This document shows positions 1 to 7,870 of a stretch of 60,559 nt of DNA, piece after piece. Positions within the stretch are counted from its first letter, which is position 1. The number at the start of each line of letters is the position of its first letter. Made by a program: the position numbers and the translations under genes. The stretch lies in assembly GCF_000702165.1 (NCBI RefSeq), contig NZ_JNKU01000009.1:1-60559 (forward strand), written 5' to 3'. The DNA is from Sharpea azabuensis DSM 18934 (lineage in GTDB: Bacteria > Bacillota_I > Bacilli_A > Erysipelotrichales > Coprobacillaceae). Below the pieces are notes generated by a model. That model was not told the origin of the DNA. It searched no databases and was given only the letters and a program-made list of their open reading frames with translations.

Positions 1-160
<160 letters not shown>

Positions 161-271
161 ATCTAGCTCTCTCTATTGCTTGCATTCTTCCGAATGTCTT
201 TTCTTGTTTATCTGACGTGTTTCTGTTCAGTTATCAGTGTTCGGCTGCGTCCCTCTCGGGACTGCTCGCCT

Positions 272-300
272 ATAGTACCACGCATCTCCGCCCTTTGCAA
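272..300 (-). promoter_or_regulatory. rRNA operon promoter
   Basis: On the minus strand TTGCAA (295-300) and TACTAT (272-277) are separated by exactly 17 bp, a good sigma-A promoter. An A/T-rich tract lies just upstream of the -35, as UP elements do. Transcription would begin near 265 and run through a leader of about 115 nt into 16S. I see no other function in the leader at 148-271. Confidence 0.7.
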
Positions 301-381
301 GGGTTTTTCTCAAAAAAGTGAAGAAAGTTTCTCTTAAGCGATATTTGAGGCTTCTAAAGGCATATTTAGAGTCAATTCTCA

Positions 382-822
382 TTATAAGGATAGGGCCCTT
401 ATGATTTCTGGGATTTGTTCTTCTTTTAAGCCTGTCATTTCATCACTCCTAATGACATGTTTTAGAAAACTTCCTTTTAAGAAATCAGGAAACATCCAAT
501 CATCAATGACAACATAATGCTTCACATCATGTTTCTTTATATACTGCCTGATTGCCGTTCCTCTTAATATTCCTTTTTCATTCGTTTGATCCGATATATG
601 AATATCATATTGTTTAAGAGTATCCGTGAGATAGTCATACATTTGTTGATCTGCTTGCCATGTTGACGAAAGCACAATGTCCGCATCCACTTCCTTCATC
701 AGTTTCACCAATACCCTCACATTTCTTTCATCTACACCAATAAAACCTGTTGTTTCAACAATATTGCTGGTACTTGCATTATTCAGTACACCATCAATAT
801 CTAAAAATATCACTTTATCCAT
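382..822 (-). CDS. HAD-domain protein (small phosphatase-like)
   Basis: This 146-residue protein begins with HAD motif I, VIFLDIDGVL, with the two catalytic aspartates at residues 8 and 10. Motif II is LSSTW (near 52-56) and a late acidic motif is VVIDD (near 104-108). It lacks a large cap domain and resembles the short HAD domain proteins often annotated only as HAD domain-containing. Substrate is unknown. It lies on the same strand as the 16S gene and directly upstream of its promoter. Confidence 0.75.
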   Translation of the reverse strand: MDKVIFLDIDGVLNNASTSNIVETTGFIGVDERNVRVLVKLMKEVDADIVLSSTWQADQQMYDYLTDTLKQYDIHISDQTNEKGILRGTAIRQYIKKHDVKHYVVIDDWMFPDFLKGSFLKHVIRSDEMTGLKEEQIPEIIRALSL

Positions 823-840
823 TAATCTCTCCCTAATTGA

Positions 841-862
841 ATAGGGGCAATTAAGCCCCTAT
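841..862 (-). other. perfect hairpin between two minus-strand genes
   Basis: ATAGGGGC and GCCCCTAT form an 8-bp perfect stem with a six-base loop in the 45-bp gap between the 868-1221 and 382-822 genes. No T-run follows on the minus strand, so this is not a classical intrinsic terminator. It may be an mRNA-processing or attenuating hairpin. Confidence 0.4.
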
Positions 863-867
863 AATGA

Positions 868-1221
868 TTAATAAATTTTCTTACCATTAAGATAGACATT
901 AAAGAATCCATTCTTATCATAGTCAGCACGAATATCTAAGTTGGCATTATCTGGCAATACAATTTTAACGCCATAGACCGTATTATGTTCATGATTTTCG
1001 CCAGTATAAGCACTTGCACGTATTTCTGCAACTCTTGGCTGACCATTTTCATCAAGATATTCATTTTGGATTTCTGACCAAGCTTCTCTTACCGTTAACG
1101 CATTCTCTTCTTCATCTGGAACTTTTTGATAAGCCTTCATATAGGCATCAAGAGTATTTCTTGCAGTAACCTGTGTGATTGGTTCATTATCATGATAGAG
1201 GTACACATTATAGTTTTTCAT
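868..1221 (-). CDS. hypothetical protein, acidic, 117 aa
   Basis: I do not recognise this family. The start chosen is the ATG at 1221 (MKNYNVYLYHDNEPIT) because AGGGAG lies eight bases upstream. A longer frame opens at 1266 but has no ribosome-binding site. The product has no signal peptide or membrane segment and looks like a small cytosolic alpha/beta protein. It is the first gene of a possible two-gene unit with the HAD protein, separated from it by a hairpin. Confidence 0.6.
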   Translation of the reverse strand: MKNYNVYLYHDNEPITQVTARNTLDAYMKAYQKVPDEEENALTVREAWSEIQNEYLDENGQPRVAEIRASAYTGENHEHNTVYGVKIVLPDNANLDIRADYDKNGFFNVYLNGKKIY

Positions 1222-1335
1222 ACTTTCATCTCCCTTTTTTGTATCCGCTTTCATTTCTATTACCATTCTAAATGATTTTTTGTTTTGTGTTAAGTAATAG
1301 GCACTATTTTGTTTTTATTACTTTTATGTGAAATA

Positions 1336-1365
1336 TTGTTTTTGTGGACTTAATTGCACTAAAAT
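1336..1365 (+). promoter_or_regulatory. promoter of the iron-sulfur flavoprotein gene
   Basis: TTGTTT (1336-1341) and TAAAAT (1360-1365) lie 18 bp apart, 36 bp ahead of the ATG at 1401. The gene's ribosome-binding site GAGGTAGG follows. This is a moderate match to sigma-A. Confidence 0.45.
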
Positions 1366-1400
1366 GAATATAGATATTAAACATTATAAGAGGTAGGTAC

Positions 1401-4181
1401 ATGATTAGAGAAGATTATAAGAACTATATGTTCAATGATTCAGACTTTCTTCCTGATGATTACAAGTGTGCTGATGAAGAAAAAGCTAAACTCATCAAGA
1501 AACTTGTCGTGATGATTACAAGTGATATGAAGATGGCACTCTCGAAGAAAGTACCTGAAAACAATCCTGAATTTTGGTTGATTGATCGTTTGTTGGAAAA
1601 AGATGAAATACGCTTTATGTTATCATTCAAGAAAAAGCGTACTGTTAAACTGACAAAGTATGAACTTGCACAAAGAAATAATATGACGCCTGATGAAGCT
1701 GAAGCGATGGCAGAGAAGATTGCAGGAATCGGCTTATTGGAATTCGACCGTGATAATAGCGCGCATCATAAACAATACTTCGTACCACAATGGGTCGTTG
1801 GTAGTGGTGAATATATGATGATGAATGGTAAGTTGCTTGAGAAACATCCCGAAGTCGCAACCTTCTTCAATTACGCTTCCAGTGTTCCAGTCGGCAAAAT
1901 TGCCCACATGGTTCCTCCTGGAGGTGGGGGCATTGGGATGCATGTCATCCCGGTAGAAAAGGCTATTGAGGCAAATAGCAAAGCCGTTTCCCTTGAAAAA
2001 CTTTCCTATTGGCTTAAAAAGTATGACAAGATTTGTGCCGATATTTGTTCTTGTCGAAGACAGCAGACAATTCGTGGAGAAGGTGATGGTAATGTTGAAG
2101 ATTATTATTGCTTAGCTGTTGGTGATATGGCGGAATATATTGTTGAGTCACATAAAGATGCCCATTATATTACCTATGATGAAGCCATGGAAATCTTACA
2201 GAATGCTGAAGAAAAGGGTTATGTGCATCAGATTACCAACTTAGATGGTGAAGACAAGATTGTGGGTATTTGTAATTGTAATACATCAACATGTAATGCA
2301 TTGCGTACTTCTCAGCTCTTCAACACTCCTAATCTATCGGCATCGGCTTATCGTGCCCATGTTAATCCCGACAATTGTGTTGGCTGTGGAAAATGTGTCG
2401 AAATATGCCCTGTTGGAGCTGCAAAGCTCGGTCAAAAGCTATGTTTGAAAGATGGTGAAAATCAGACATATCCATTAACTGAATTACCAGATGCGACAAA
2501 GTGGGGTCCAGAAAAATGGAATAAGCATTTTAGAGAAGATGCAAAACTACATACTTATAAAACAGGTACAGCTCCATGTAAGTCAGCCTGCCCTGCTCAT
2601 ATTGCTGTTCAAGGCTATATTGAACTTGCGAAACAGGGTCGCTATGATGAGGCCTATAAATTAATCATGCAGGATAATCCATTACCTGCTGTATGTGGTG
2701 CTATTTGTAATCGTCGCTGTGAAGATGAGTGTACAAGAGGAACTATTGATGAGGCTGTAGCAATCGATGAAATCAAGAAGTTCGTATCTCTTCATGCATT
2801 AAGTCATGATAATCTCTATATTCCAAAATGTTCTAATGATATTGGTAAGATGTGGGATGATACTTACAAGGTTGCCATTATTGGCGCTGGTCCTGCCGGT
2901 TTATCCGCCGCCTATTATTTACGTATGCATGGTTATCCAGTGACAATCTTTGAAAAAGAAGAAGAACCTGGCGGTATGTTACGTTATGGTATTCCATCCT
3001 TCCGTTTAGATCGCACTTTGATTCAAAAAGAAATATGTGTGATTGAGAAAATGGGTGTGAAGATCGCATGTGGTGTCAATGTTGGCAAAGATCTCACCCT
3101 GCAGGATTTAAGAGAACAAGGCTACAAAGCATTCTATCTTGCCATCGGTATGCAGTCAGGTCGAAAAATCAACATATCCAATGAAGAATATGCCCTCAAC
3201 GGTGTTGAATTCCTTAACCGTGTTAACCATGGTCAAACAGATATTTTAAATGGAAGAACTGTTGTCATTGGTGGTGGTAATGTTGCGATTGATGTTGCTC
3301 GTACAGCCGCAAGAATCAACAGTTCAAAGACAATGATGTTCTGTCTCGAATCACCAAAAGAAATGCCTGCAGATATACAAGAAGTTGAAGAAGCCTTACA
3401 GGAAGGCGTTGATATCAATTATGGCTGGGGACCACAGGAAATTGTTGTTGAAAATGACAAAATAAAAAGCATGATCTTTAAGCGTTGTATCCAGGTTTAT
3501 GATAAGGACGGTCATTTCCATCCAATCTATGATGATACAACAACTAAAGAAATACCATGTGATCATATCTTATTAGCCATTGGACAAGCACCAGTCTTTG
3601 GGCATTTATTAGATCATAGCTTGGTTGAAGTAAGAGAGAATGGTACGATTATAGCCGATCCAATAACAAGACAGACAGGTGAAGCAGATATCTTTGTCGG
3701 TGGTGATATCTATCATGGTGCACGTTTTGCGATTGATGCGATTGCCGATGGTAGAGATGGCTATGAGTCCATTCACCGTTATGTCCACAAAGGGCAGTCA
3801 CTCACAATTGGGCGTGATTTACGTCATTTTGATGAACTCGATAAAAACAATATTTCTATTGAAAGCTACGATAATGCTTCCCGTCAGATTCCTGGTTTAA
3901 AGAAAGTGGCAAAGAGCTTTGATGACTTACGTATGCCTTTTACAGAAAAACAAGTCAAGAATGAAACGAATCGTTGTCTTCATTGTGGTGCGACAATTGT
4001 TGATGTTAACAGATGTATTGGATGTGGTTTATGTACGACAAAATGTGAATTTGATGCCATTCATCTGACAAGAGATAAACCAGAAAATACAAGAATGTTC
4101 ACTGCTGAAAATGGTAAATTAAAGGCATTTGCCCCTTATGCCATAAAGCGTTCCATTAAAATAAAAATGAAAAAAGACTAA
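1401..4181 (+). CDS. multidomain 4Fe-4S / FAD / NAD(P) oxidoreductase (GltD/DPD-like)
   Basis: This 926-residue protein is built from several redox modules. Residues 1-320 have no obvious catalytic fold but hold two cysteine groups (C212/C216/C218 and C291/C293/C298). A ferredoxin motif follows (C326, C329, C332, C336). Residues about 390-470 match the N-terminal cluster domain of glutamate synthase small subunit and dihydropyrimidine dehydrogenase. The FAD motif GAGPAG is at 495-500 and the NAD(P) motif GGGNVA at 624-629. A C-terminal 4Fe-4S pair uses C859/C862 and C872/C875/C878/C882. The family passes electrons between NAD(P)H, FAD and ferredoxin-type partners. The true substrate is unknown, and the gene stands alone with its own promoter and terminator. 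Confidence 0.85.
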   Translation: MIREDYKNYMFNDSDFLPDDYKCADEEKAKLIKKLVVMITSDMKMALSKKVPENNPEFWLIDRLLEKDEIRFMLSFKKKRTVKLTKYELAQRNNMTPDEAEAMAEKIAGIGLLEFDRDNSAHHKQYFVPQWVVGSGEYMMMNGKLLEKHPEVATFFNYASSVPVGKIAHMVPPGGGGIGMHVIPVEKAIEANSKAVSLEKLSYWLKKYDKICADICSCRRQQTIRGEGDGNVEDYYCLAVGDMAEYIVESHKDAHYITYDEAMEILQNAEEKGYVHQITNLDGEDKIVGICNCNTSTCNALRTSQLFNTPNLSASAYRAHVNPDNCVGCGKCVEICPVGAAKLGQKLCLKDGENQTYPLTELPDATKWGPEKWNKHFREDAKLHTYKTGTAPCKSACPAHIAVQGYIELAKQGRYDEAYKLIMQDNPLPAVCGAICNRRCEDECTRGTIDEAVAIDEIKKFVSLHALSHDNLYIPKCSNDIGKMWDDTYKVAIIGAGPAGLSAAYYLRMHGYPVTIFEKEEEPGGMLRYGIPSFRLDRTLIQKEICVIEKMGVKIACGVNVGKDLTLQDLREQGYKAFYLAIGMQSGRKINISNEEYALNGVEFLNRVNHGQTDILNGRTVVIGGGNVAIDVARTAARINSSKTMMFCLESPKEMPADIQEVEEALQEGVDINYGWGPQEIVVENDKIKSMIFKRCIQVYDKDGHFHPIYDDTTTKEIPCDHILLAIGQAPVFGHLLDHSLVEVRENGTIIADPITRQTGEADIFVGGDIYHGARFAIDAIADGRDGYESIHRYVHKGQSLTIGRDLRHFDELDKNNISIESYDNASRQIPGLKKVAKSFDDLRMPFTEKQVKNETNRCLHCGATIVDVNRCIGCGLCTTKCEFDAIHLTRDKPENTRMFTAENGKLKAFAPYAIKRSIKIKMKKD

Positions 4182-4186
4182 AAAAG

Positions 4187-4214
4187 AGCTCTATCGTAAT
4201 CATGCGATAGAGCT
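4187..4214. terminator. bidirectional terminator
   Basis: AGCTCTATCG and CGATAGAGCT form a perfect 10-bp stem with an 8-base loop. The minus strand has a strong U-tract (six A bases on the plus side) and the plus strand a weaker T-rich tail. It ends the flavoprotein gene and the convergent MYG1 gene, overlapping the latter's stop codon. Confidence 0.85.
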
Positions 4215-5488
4215 TATTTCTTTTGACTTTCGGTATAAGCTATGATGGCTTTCGCTAGGGCAATCGTTGCTTCAAAGCTATCCGTGCCGCCAATAAAGCC
4301 ATTGGGATGAATGAAGCGAGCTTCCTTAATACCTGTTAACTCAGCTAATTCCTGGTCCCTTTTCCCACACCATTCCTCTGGCACAGTTATACGTGTGTCA
4401 AAGCTTGCCGGTGAGAGCGGAATACCCTGGTAGTTCCAGCCACCTCTTTGAGAAGGAAAGACAACGAGATAGACATCATTGGCCTTAGGACTTTCTGATT
4501 TTAATAATGTCCCTTTCCATGGAGCAAACTTCTTTAATACGACAATATGATCCTGGGCTAAATCAATACATTGTTCAACATAGTCATTACCACAAAGACG
4601 ACTTGCTTCTGATTCAATACAACGATCAAAAATCTTTTCAAGCATGGCTTCTCCCTGATGCTCTCCTAGAATAATTGCGATTTGTTCAATGGGATAGGAA
4701 GTAATGCCTTCATATTCTGGTCGTTCATAGGAAAGTGGATCAATAAACATCTTGCGGACATTATGAACACCTTGATGGGCATGCTCAACAGGACACCGGT
4801 AGTATGTCAGAACATCTTCTCCATATTCGTCCCACATATCCAAAGCATTACCTTCTTCATTATAAATAAAGCAGTTTGCCTTATTGGCAACATTAAGCAC
4901 AAGCTTCTTTAAGACTTGATCAAGCCATTCATAGCCTTTATCCCAGTCCAGTTCCTGATCCTGATAAACAGTTGTCAAATAATCAACATATCCACAAAAT
5001 ACAGTATGAGCAAAGCTAACCGATTCAAGAAATGCTTCATCACTTGTCTTCTGTGCATTCCAGAAGGGATTGTTGAGAGAAATAACACTGGTGATAGTCA
5101 TAGGAGCACGTTCACCTTCGCCATTATCTAAAGCATCAATAGGCATAATGAGTTGTTCATCGATATCCAAGAAATAATCTTCCAGATTATCTTCAATACC
5201 CATTTTCTTAAGAACTTCCTTGCCATAATCACGCCATATAAGCCCAACGGATGAATAAGCAATGCCATTCTCTCTTCTTACCTTATCTTCCTGATGATGG
5301 TCGTAGTTACCTAAGCCAACATCATAAATAAAGGCATCTTCTTTCGCCTCTTCTACCTCACCTACTCTTGCAAGCAAGATTTCATCATAGAGTATTTCAA
5401 GTAATGCCGTTGCCATGACTTCATCGGCATGGAAGGAGCCAGCATGAGTTATAAATTTTGCTTCTTTTTCTTGTACAATTTTGATCAT
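4214..5488 (-). CDS. MYG1 family (UPF0160) DHH-type nuclease/phosphoesterase
   Basis: The N-terminus carries the MYG1 signature THAGSFHADEVMA (residues 14-26) and then YDVGLGNYDHHQ (about 55-66), whose His/Asp residues bind metal in DHH phosphoesterases. The C-terminus has the family hallmarks GGWNYQGIPLSP and IHPNGFIGGT. Eukaryotic MYG1 is a 3'-5' RNA exonuclease; the bacterial role is not established. At 424 residues it is longer than typical members, with additional sequence in the centre. It is monocistronic and convergent with the flavoprotein gene. Confidence 0.85.
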   Translation of the reverse strand: MIKIVQEKEAKFITHAGSFHADEVMATALLEILYDEILLARVGEVEEAKEDAFIYDVGLGNYDHHQEDKVRRENGIAYSSVGLIWRDYGKEVLKKMGIEDNLEDYFLDIDEQLIMPIDALDNGEGERAPMTITSVISLNNPFWNAQKTSDEAFLESVSFAHTVFCGYVDYLTTVYQDQELDWDKGYEWLDQVLKKLVLNVANKANCFIYNEEGNALDMWDEYGEDVLTYYRCPVEHAHQGVHNVRKMFIDPLSYERPEYEGITSYPIEQIAIILGEHQGEAMLEKIFDRCIESEASRLCGNDYVEQCIDLAQDHIVVLKKFAPWKGTLLKSESPKANDVYLVVFPSQRGGWNYQGIPLSPASFDTRITVPEEWCGKRDQELAELTGIKEARFIHPNGFIGGTDSFEATIALAKAIIAYTESQKK

Positions 5489-5547
5489 AATATCACCACA
5501 AGTATTATATCGAAAAAAGCATAAAGCACAATCATTATATCATCACT

Positions 5548-5679
5548 CTATTCTTCTATAGGTTTAAGATGAGTTTGATCCATATGGCATCGAGGACAAC
5601 AATCAAGATCACTGACTGGTCTTTCTTCTAAATCCTCATCATAAATATATCCTCAGATATCATACTTATATTTCATCAT
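5548..5679 (-). pseudogene. rubredoxin-like gene interrupted by TGA
   Basis: On the minus strand, eleven bases after the stop of the Cof phosphatase gene and behind AAAGGTG, the frame reads MMKYKYDI, then TGA (5653-5655), then GYIYDEDLEE and CCPRCH, ending at TAG (5548-5550). The arrangement matches a short rubredoxin or rubrerythrin-type knuckle (CxxCGYIYD...CPxC). The first knuckle cysteine is Tyr and the second is the TGA codon, while the second knuckle is intact. Most likely it is a decaying gene; selenocysteine or readthrough is possible but unsupported, since I see no SECIS-like element. Confidence 0.6.
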
Positions 5680-5689
5680 GATCACCTTT

Positions 5690-6469
5690 CTATATAATAT
5701 GGAAGTGTTTTAGTGCAGTCACAACGCCATCATCATCAACAGAATCTGTTACATAATTGGCACAGGCTTTGACTTTTTCTTTCGCATTGCCCATAGCTAC
5801 GCCCATTCCTGCATATGCCAACATATCCATGTCATTGCCACCATCACCAAAAGCCATAACATTCTCTCGATCATAACCATAAGCTTCTAAGACATGGCTG
5901 ATGCCTTGTGACTTAGAACAATCCTTATCAACAATATCGCAAGCACAGTCCCACCATCTTGTAACTTTCAAATTCTTAATGCCCTGAAGAAGCTCTGCAT
6001 CCTGTTCTTCTTTTGTTCCAACCATCAACTGATAGACATCGTGATCAAGGACATTTTGTAAATGTTTGTCGCCATAATTTGTGATTTTTAATTTCGCAAA
6101 GCTCATATAGTCTTCAAGAGCCTTATTGAGTCCAGTCGCACTCATTTCCTTAACTCCAGCAACCAATACATCTTCACCCATTATCTTGGCATTATGTATA
6201 AGCTGCTCAATATCCTGCTTATCGAGAGCATTATGATAAAGCACTCGCTCTTTTGTATAGCTATAGCCGCCATTAAAACAAAGATAGCCATCAAAATTCA
6301 CACCATCAAAATGTGGCATCATATAGGGTGCTCTACCGGTCGCGATAAAAATCTTAATACCACGTTGTTGCACTTGGCGAAGCGCCTGGATTACACCGGG
6401 TGTTAAGCCATCATTATGGAAACTTTTCAATGTTCCATCAATGTCAAAAAAGATAATTTTTATATCCAT
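5690..6469 (-). CDS. Cof-type HAD-IIB phosphatase
   Basis: This 259-residue protein has motif I FFDIDGTL (D9, D11), motif II IATGR (near 41-45) and motif IV FGDGGNDMDM (near 207-216), with a cap of type IIB between II and IV. These enzymes dephosphorylate sugar phosphates, FMN or PLP; the substrate cannot be told from sequence. It probably shares a transcript with the broken rubredoxin-like gene 11 bp downstream. Confidence 0.88.
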   Translation of the reverse strand: MDIKIIFFDIDGTLKSFHNDGLTPGVIQALRQVQQRGIKIFIATGRAPYMMPHFDGVNFDGYLCFNGGYSYTKERVLYHNALDKQDIEQLIHNAKIMGEDVLVAGVKEMSATGLNKALEDYMSFAKLKITNYGDKHLQNVLDHDVYQLMVGTKEEQDAELLQGIKNLKVTRWWDCACDIVDKDCSKSQGISHVLEAYGYDRENVMAFGDGGNDMDMLAYAGMGVAMGNAKEKVKACANYVTDSVDDDGVVTALKHFHII

Positions 6470-6653
6470 TTCCTTACCTCTTCATAATAGATTTCTTAGA
6501 TATATACGAGAATACTATGATTATACACGATGTAAAAGATTTAAAACAATCAACATGTTACTATCTAGCTAGCCTTAGAAAAATATTTTGAAAAAATCTT
6601 CTAAGGATTGTATTTGTTTATACGATATTATATTGTGAATGTGAAAAAAATGA

Positions 6654-7646
6654 CTATACACTTTTAACACTTTGTCGCTTTCTGATTGTAAAAGGGACGA
6701 TTGTTCTTGTCGCAAACATTGTTGGTGTTTCAATATGTTTGACAATCTGAACAACAGCCTCCATGCCTAACTGGTTTGGATTGACATCGATTGTTGTGAG
6801 TGGTGGATTGGCAAGACGGGCAAAGATAGAATTATTGAAGCTAATAAGAGAAATATCATCAGGTACCCTCTTTCCTACTTCATCAATCAAGCGTGTCATA
6901 ATAACAGCATAAATGTCATCACATACGACAAAAGCTGTTGGACAGTTTTCACTTCTAAGCAAGGAAAGAATGTCATCCGGACTATAGGTATAGCTTGAAG
7001 AAAGTGTATGAATGTAATTATCACGAAGAGGATAGCCTGCTTCGGTAATAGCTTGTGTATAGCCAATGCGGCGATCCAAGGCATATTGGGCATGTTTTTC
7101 GGCTCCAATATAGCCAATCTTTTTATGGCCTTTACTAATGAGATATTTCACAGCTTCATAGCCAGCCTGCACATTATCCGTATCAACACTTAATGAAGTG
7201 ACAGATTGCATAGCCGGTTTACCAATGACAATATAGGGAATCTCATGTTCAACCATATAATGCGTAAGGGCTTCATTGATATCAGCATAGAGGAAGATAT
7301 AACCTTCACAGTTTGCAATCTCAATACTGGTTTTAATTTCTCTGAAATCAGCACCAGTAATTAAATTAAGGGTGTAGTGCTCTTTATTACAGAGATAACT
7401 AATACCACGGACGATTTCAAGATAGAAAGGATTTTCGTAAACATCGACCATTGATCTTGGAAAGACAACCCCAATCGTATGGGTCTGTAAATGGCTTTTG
7501 TCATAAACATAGCCAAGTTCATCCATAACAGCTCGTACCTTAGCTTTTGTCTCTTCGCTGATGGAATAATGATTGTTGATGGTACGAGAGACGGTTGAAG
7601 GCGATACACCTGCCTTTTTTGCGATATCTTTAATTGTTATTGCCAT
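6654..7646 (-). CDS. LacI family transcriptional regulator
   Basis: This 330-residue protein has an N-terminal helix-turn-helix and hinge (TIKDIAKKAGVSPSTVSR, residues 4-21) followed by a periplasmic-binding-protein-like effector domain (about 58-330). It is divergent from the maltose-type PTS operon that starts at 7871. The 224-bp gap holds a near-palindrome and phased TTGCG motifs, so the likely role is repression of that operon relieved by a maltose-related sugar. The regulatory target is inferred from position. Confidence 0.9.
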   Translation of the reverse strand: MAITIKDIAKKAGVSPSTVSRTINNHYSISEETKAKVRAVMDELGYVYDKSHLQTHTIGVVFPRSMVDVYENPFYLEIVRGISYLCNKEHYTLNLITGADFREIKTSIEIANCEGYIFLYADINEALTHYMVEHEIPYIVIGKPAMQSVTSLSVDTDNVQAGYEAVKYLISKGHKKIGYIGAEKHAQYALDRRIGYTQAITEAGYPLRDNYIHTLSSSYTYSPDDILSLLRSENCPTAFVVCDDIYAVIMTRLIDEVGKRVPDDISLISFNNSIFARLANPPLTTIDVNPNQLGMEAVVQIVKHIETPTMFATRTIVPFTIRKRQSVKSV

Positions 7647-7706
7647 AAAATCACCTCACACCTATTTTTCGCTTAAATCATGCATTTGTCAACCGTTGCA
7701 CTATGA

Positions 7707-7759
7707 TTGCGCCAAGATATGCATAATTGTTGCGTAAATAGGCAAGAATATTGCGTAAA
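7707..7759 (+). repeat. phased TTGCG motifs upstream of the maltose operon
   Basis: TTGCGCCAA (7707-7715), TTGCGTAAA (7730-7738) and TTGCGTAAA (7751-7759) occur in the same orientation with starts 23 and 21 bp apart, roughly two helical turns. They lie just upstream of the predicted -35. They could be sites for LacI or for an activator. Confidence 0.5.
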
Positions 7760-7764
7760 CTATC

Positions 7765-7792
7765 TTGTGAAAGCTTTTACATTCTATAAAAT
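7765..7792 (+). promoter_or_regulatory. maltose operon promoter with overlapping LacI/cre-like operator
   Basis: TTGTGA (7765-7770) and TAAAAT (7787-7792) are 16 bp apart. TGTGAAAGCTTTTACA (7766-7781) is a 14/16 palindrome covering the -35 and spacer. It differs from the catabolite-responsive cre consensus at one core base, so either the neighbouring LacI protein or CcpA could bind it. Confidence 0.6.
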
Positions 7793-7870
7793 AGGATGTG
7801 TAAAGAAAAGAGATGGAATGAAACGGGAAAAGAATTCTATCTCAAAAACCCATTACAGGAGGAAAAAGAA

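Noticed and set aside
7796-7870. Upstream extension of the maltose PTS protein
   Set aside because: The ATG at 7796 lies four bases after the -10 element; the ATG at 7871 has a strong ribosome-binding site and gives the family-typical start.
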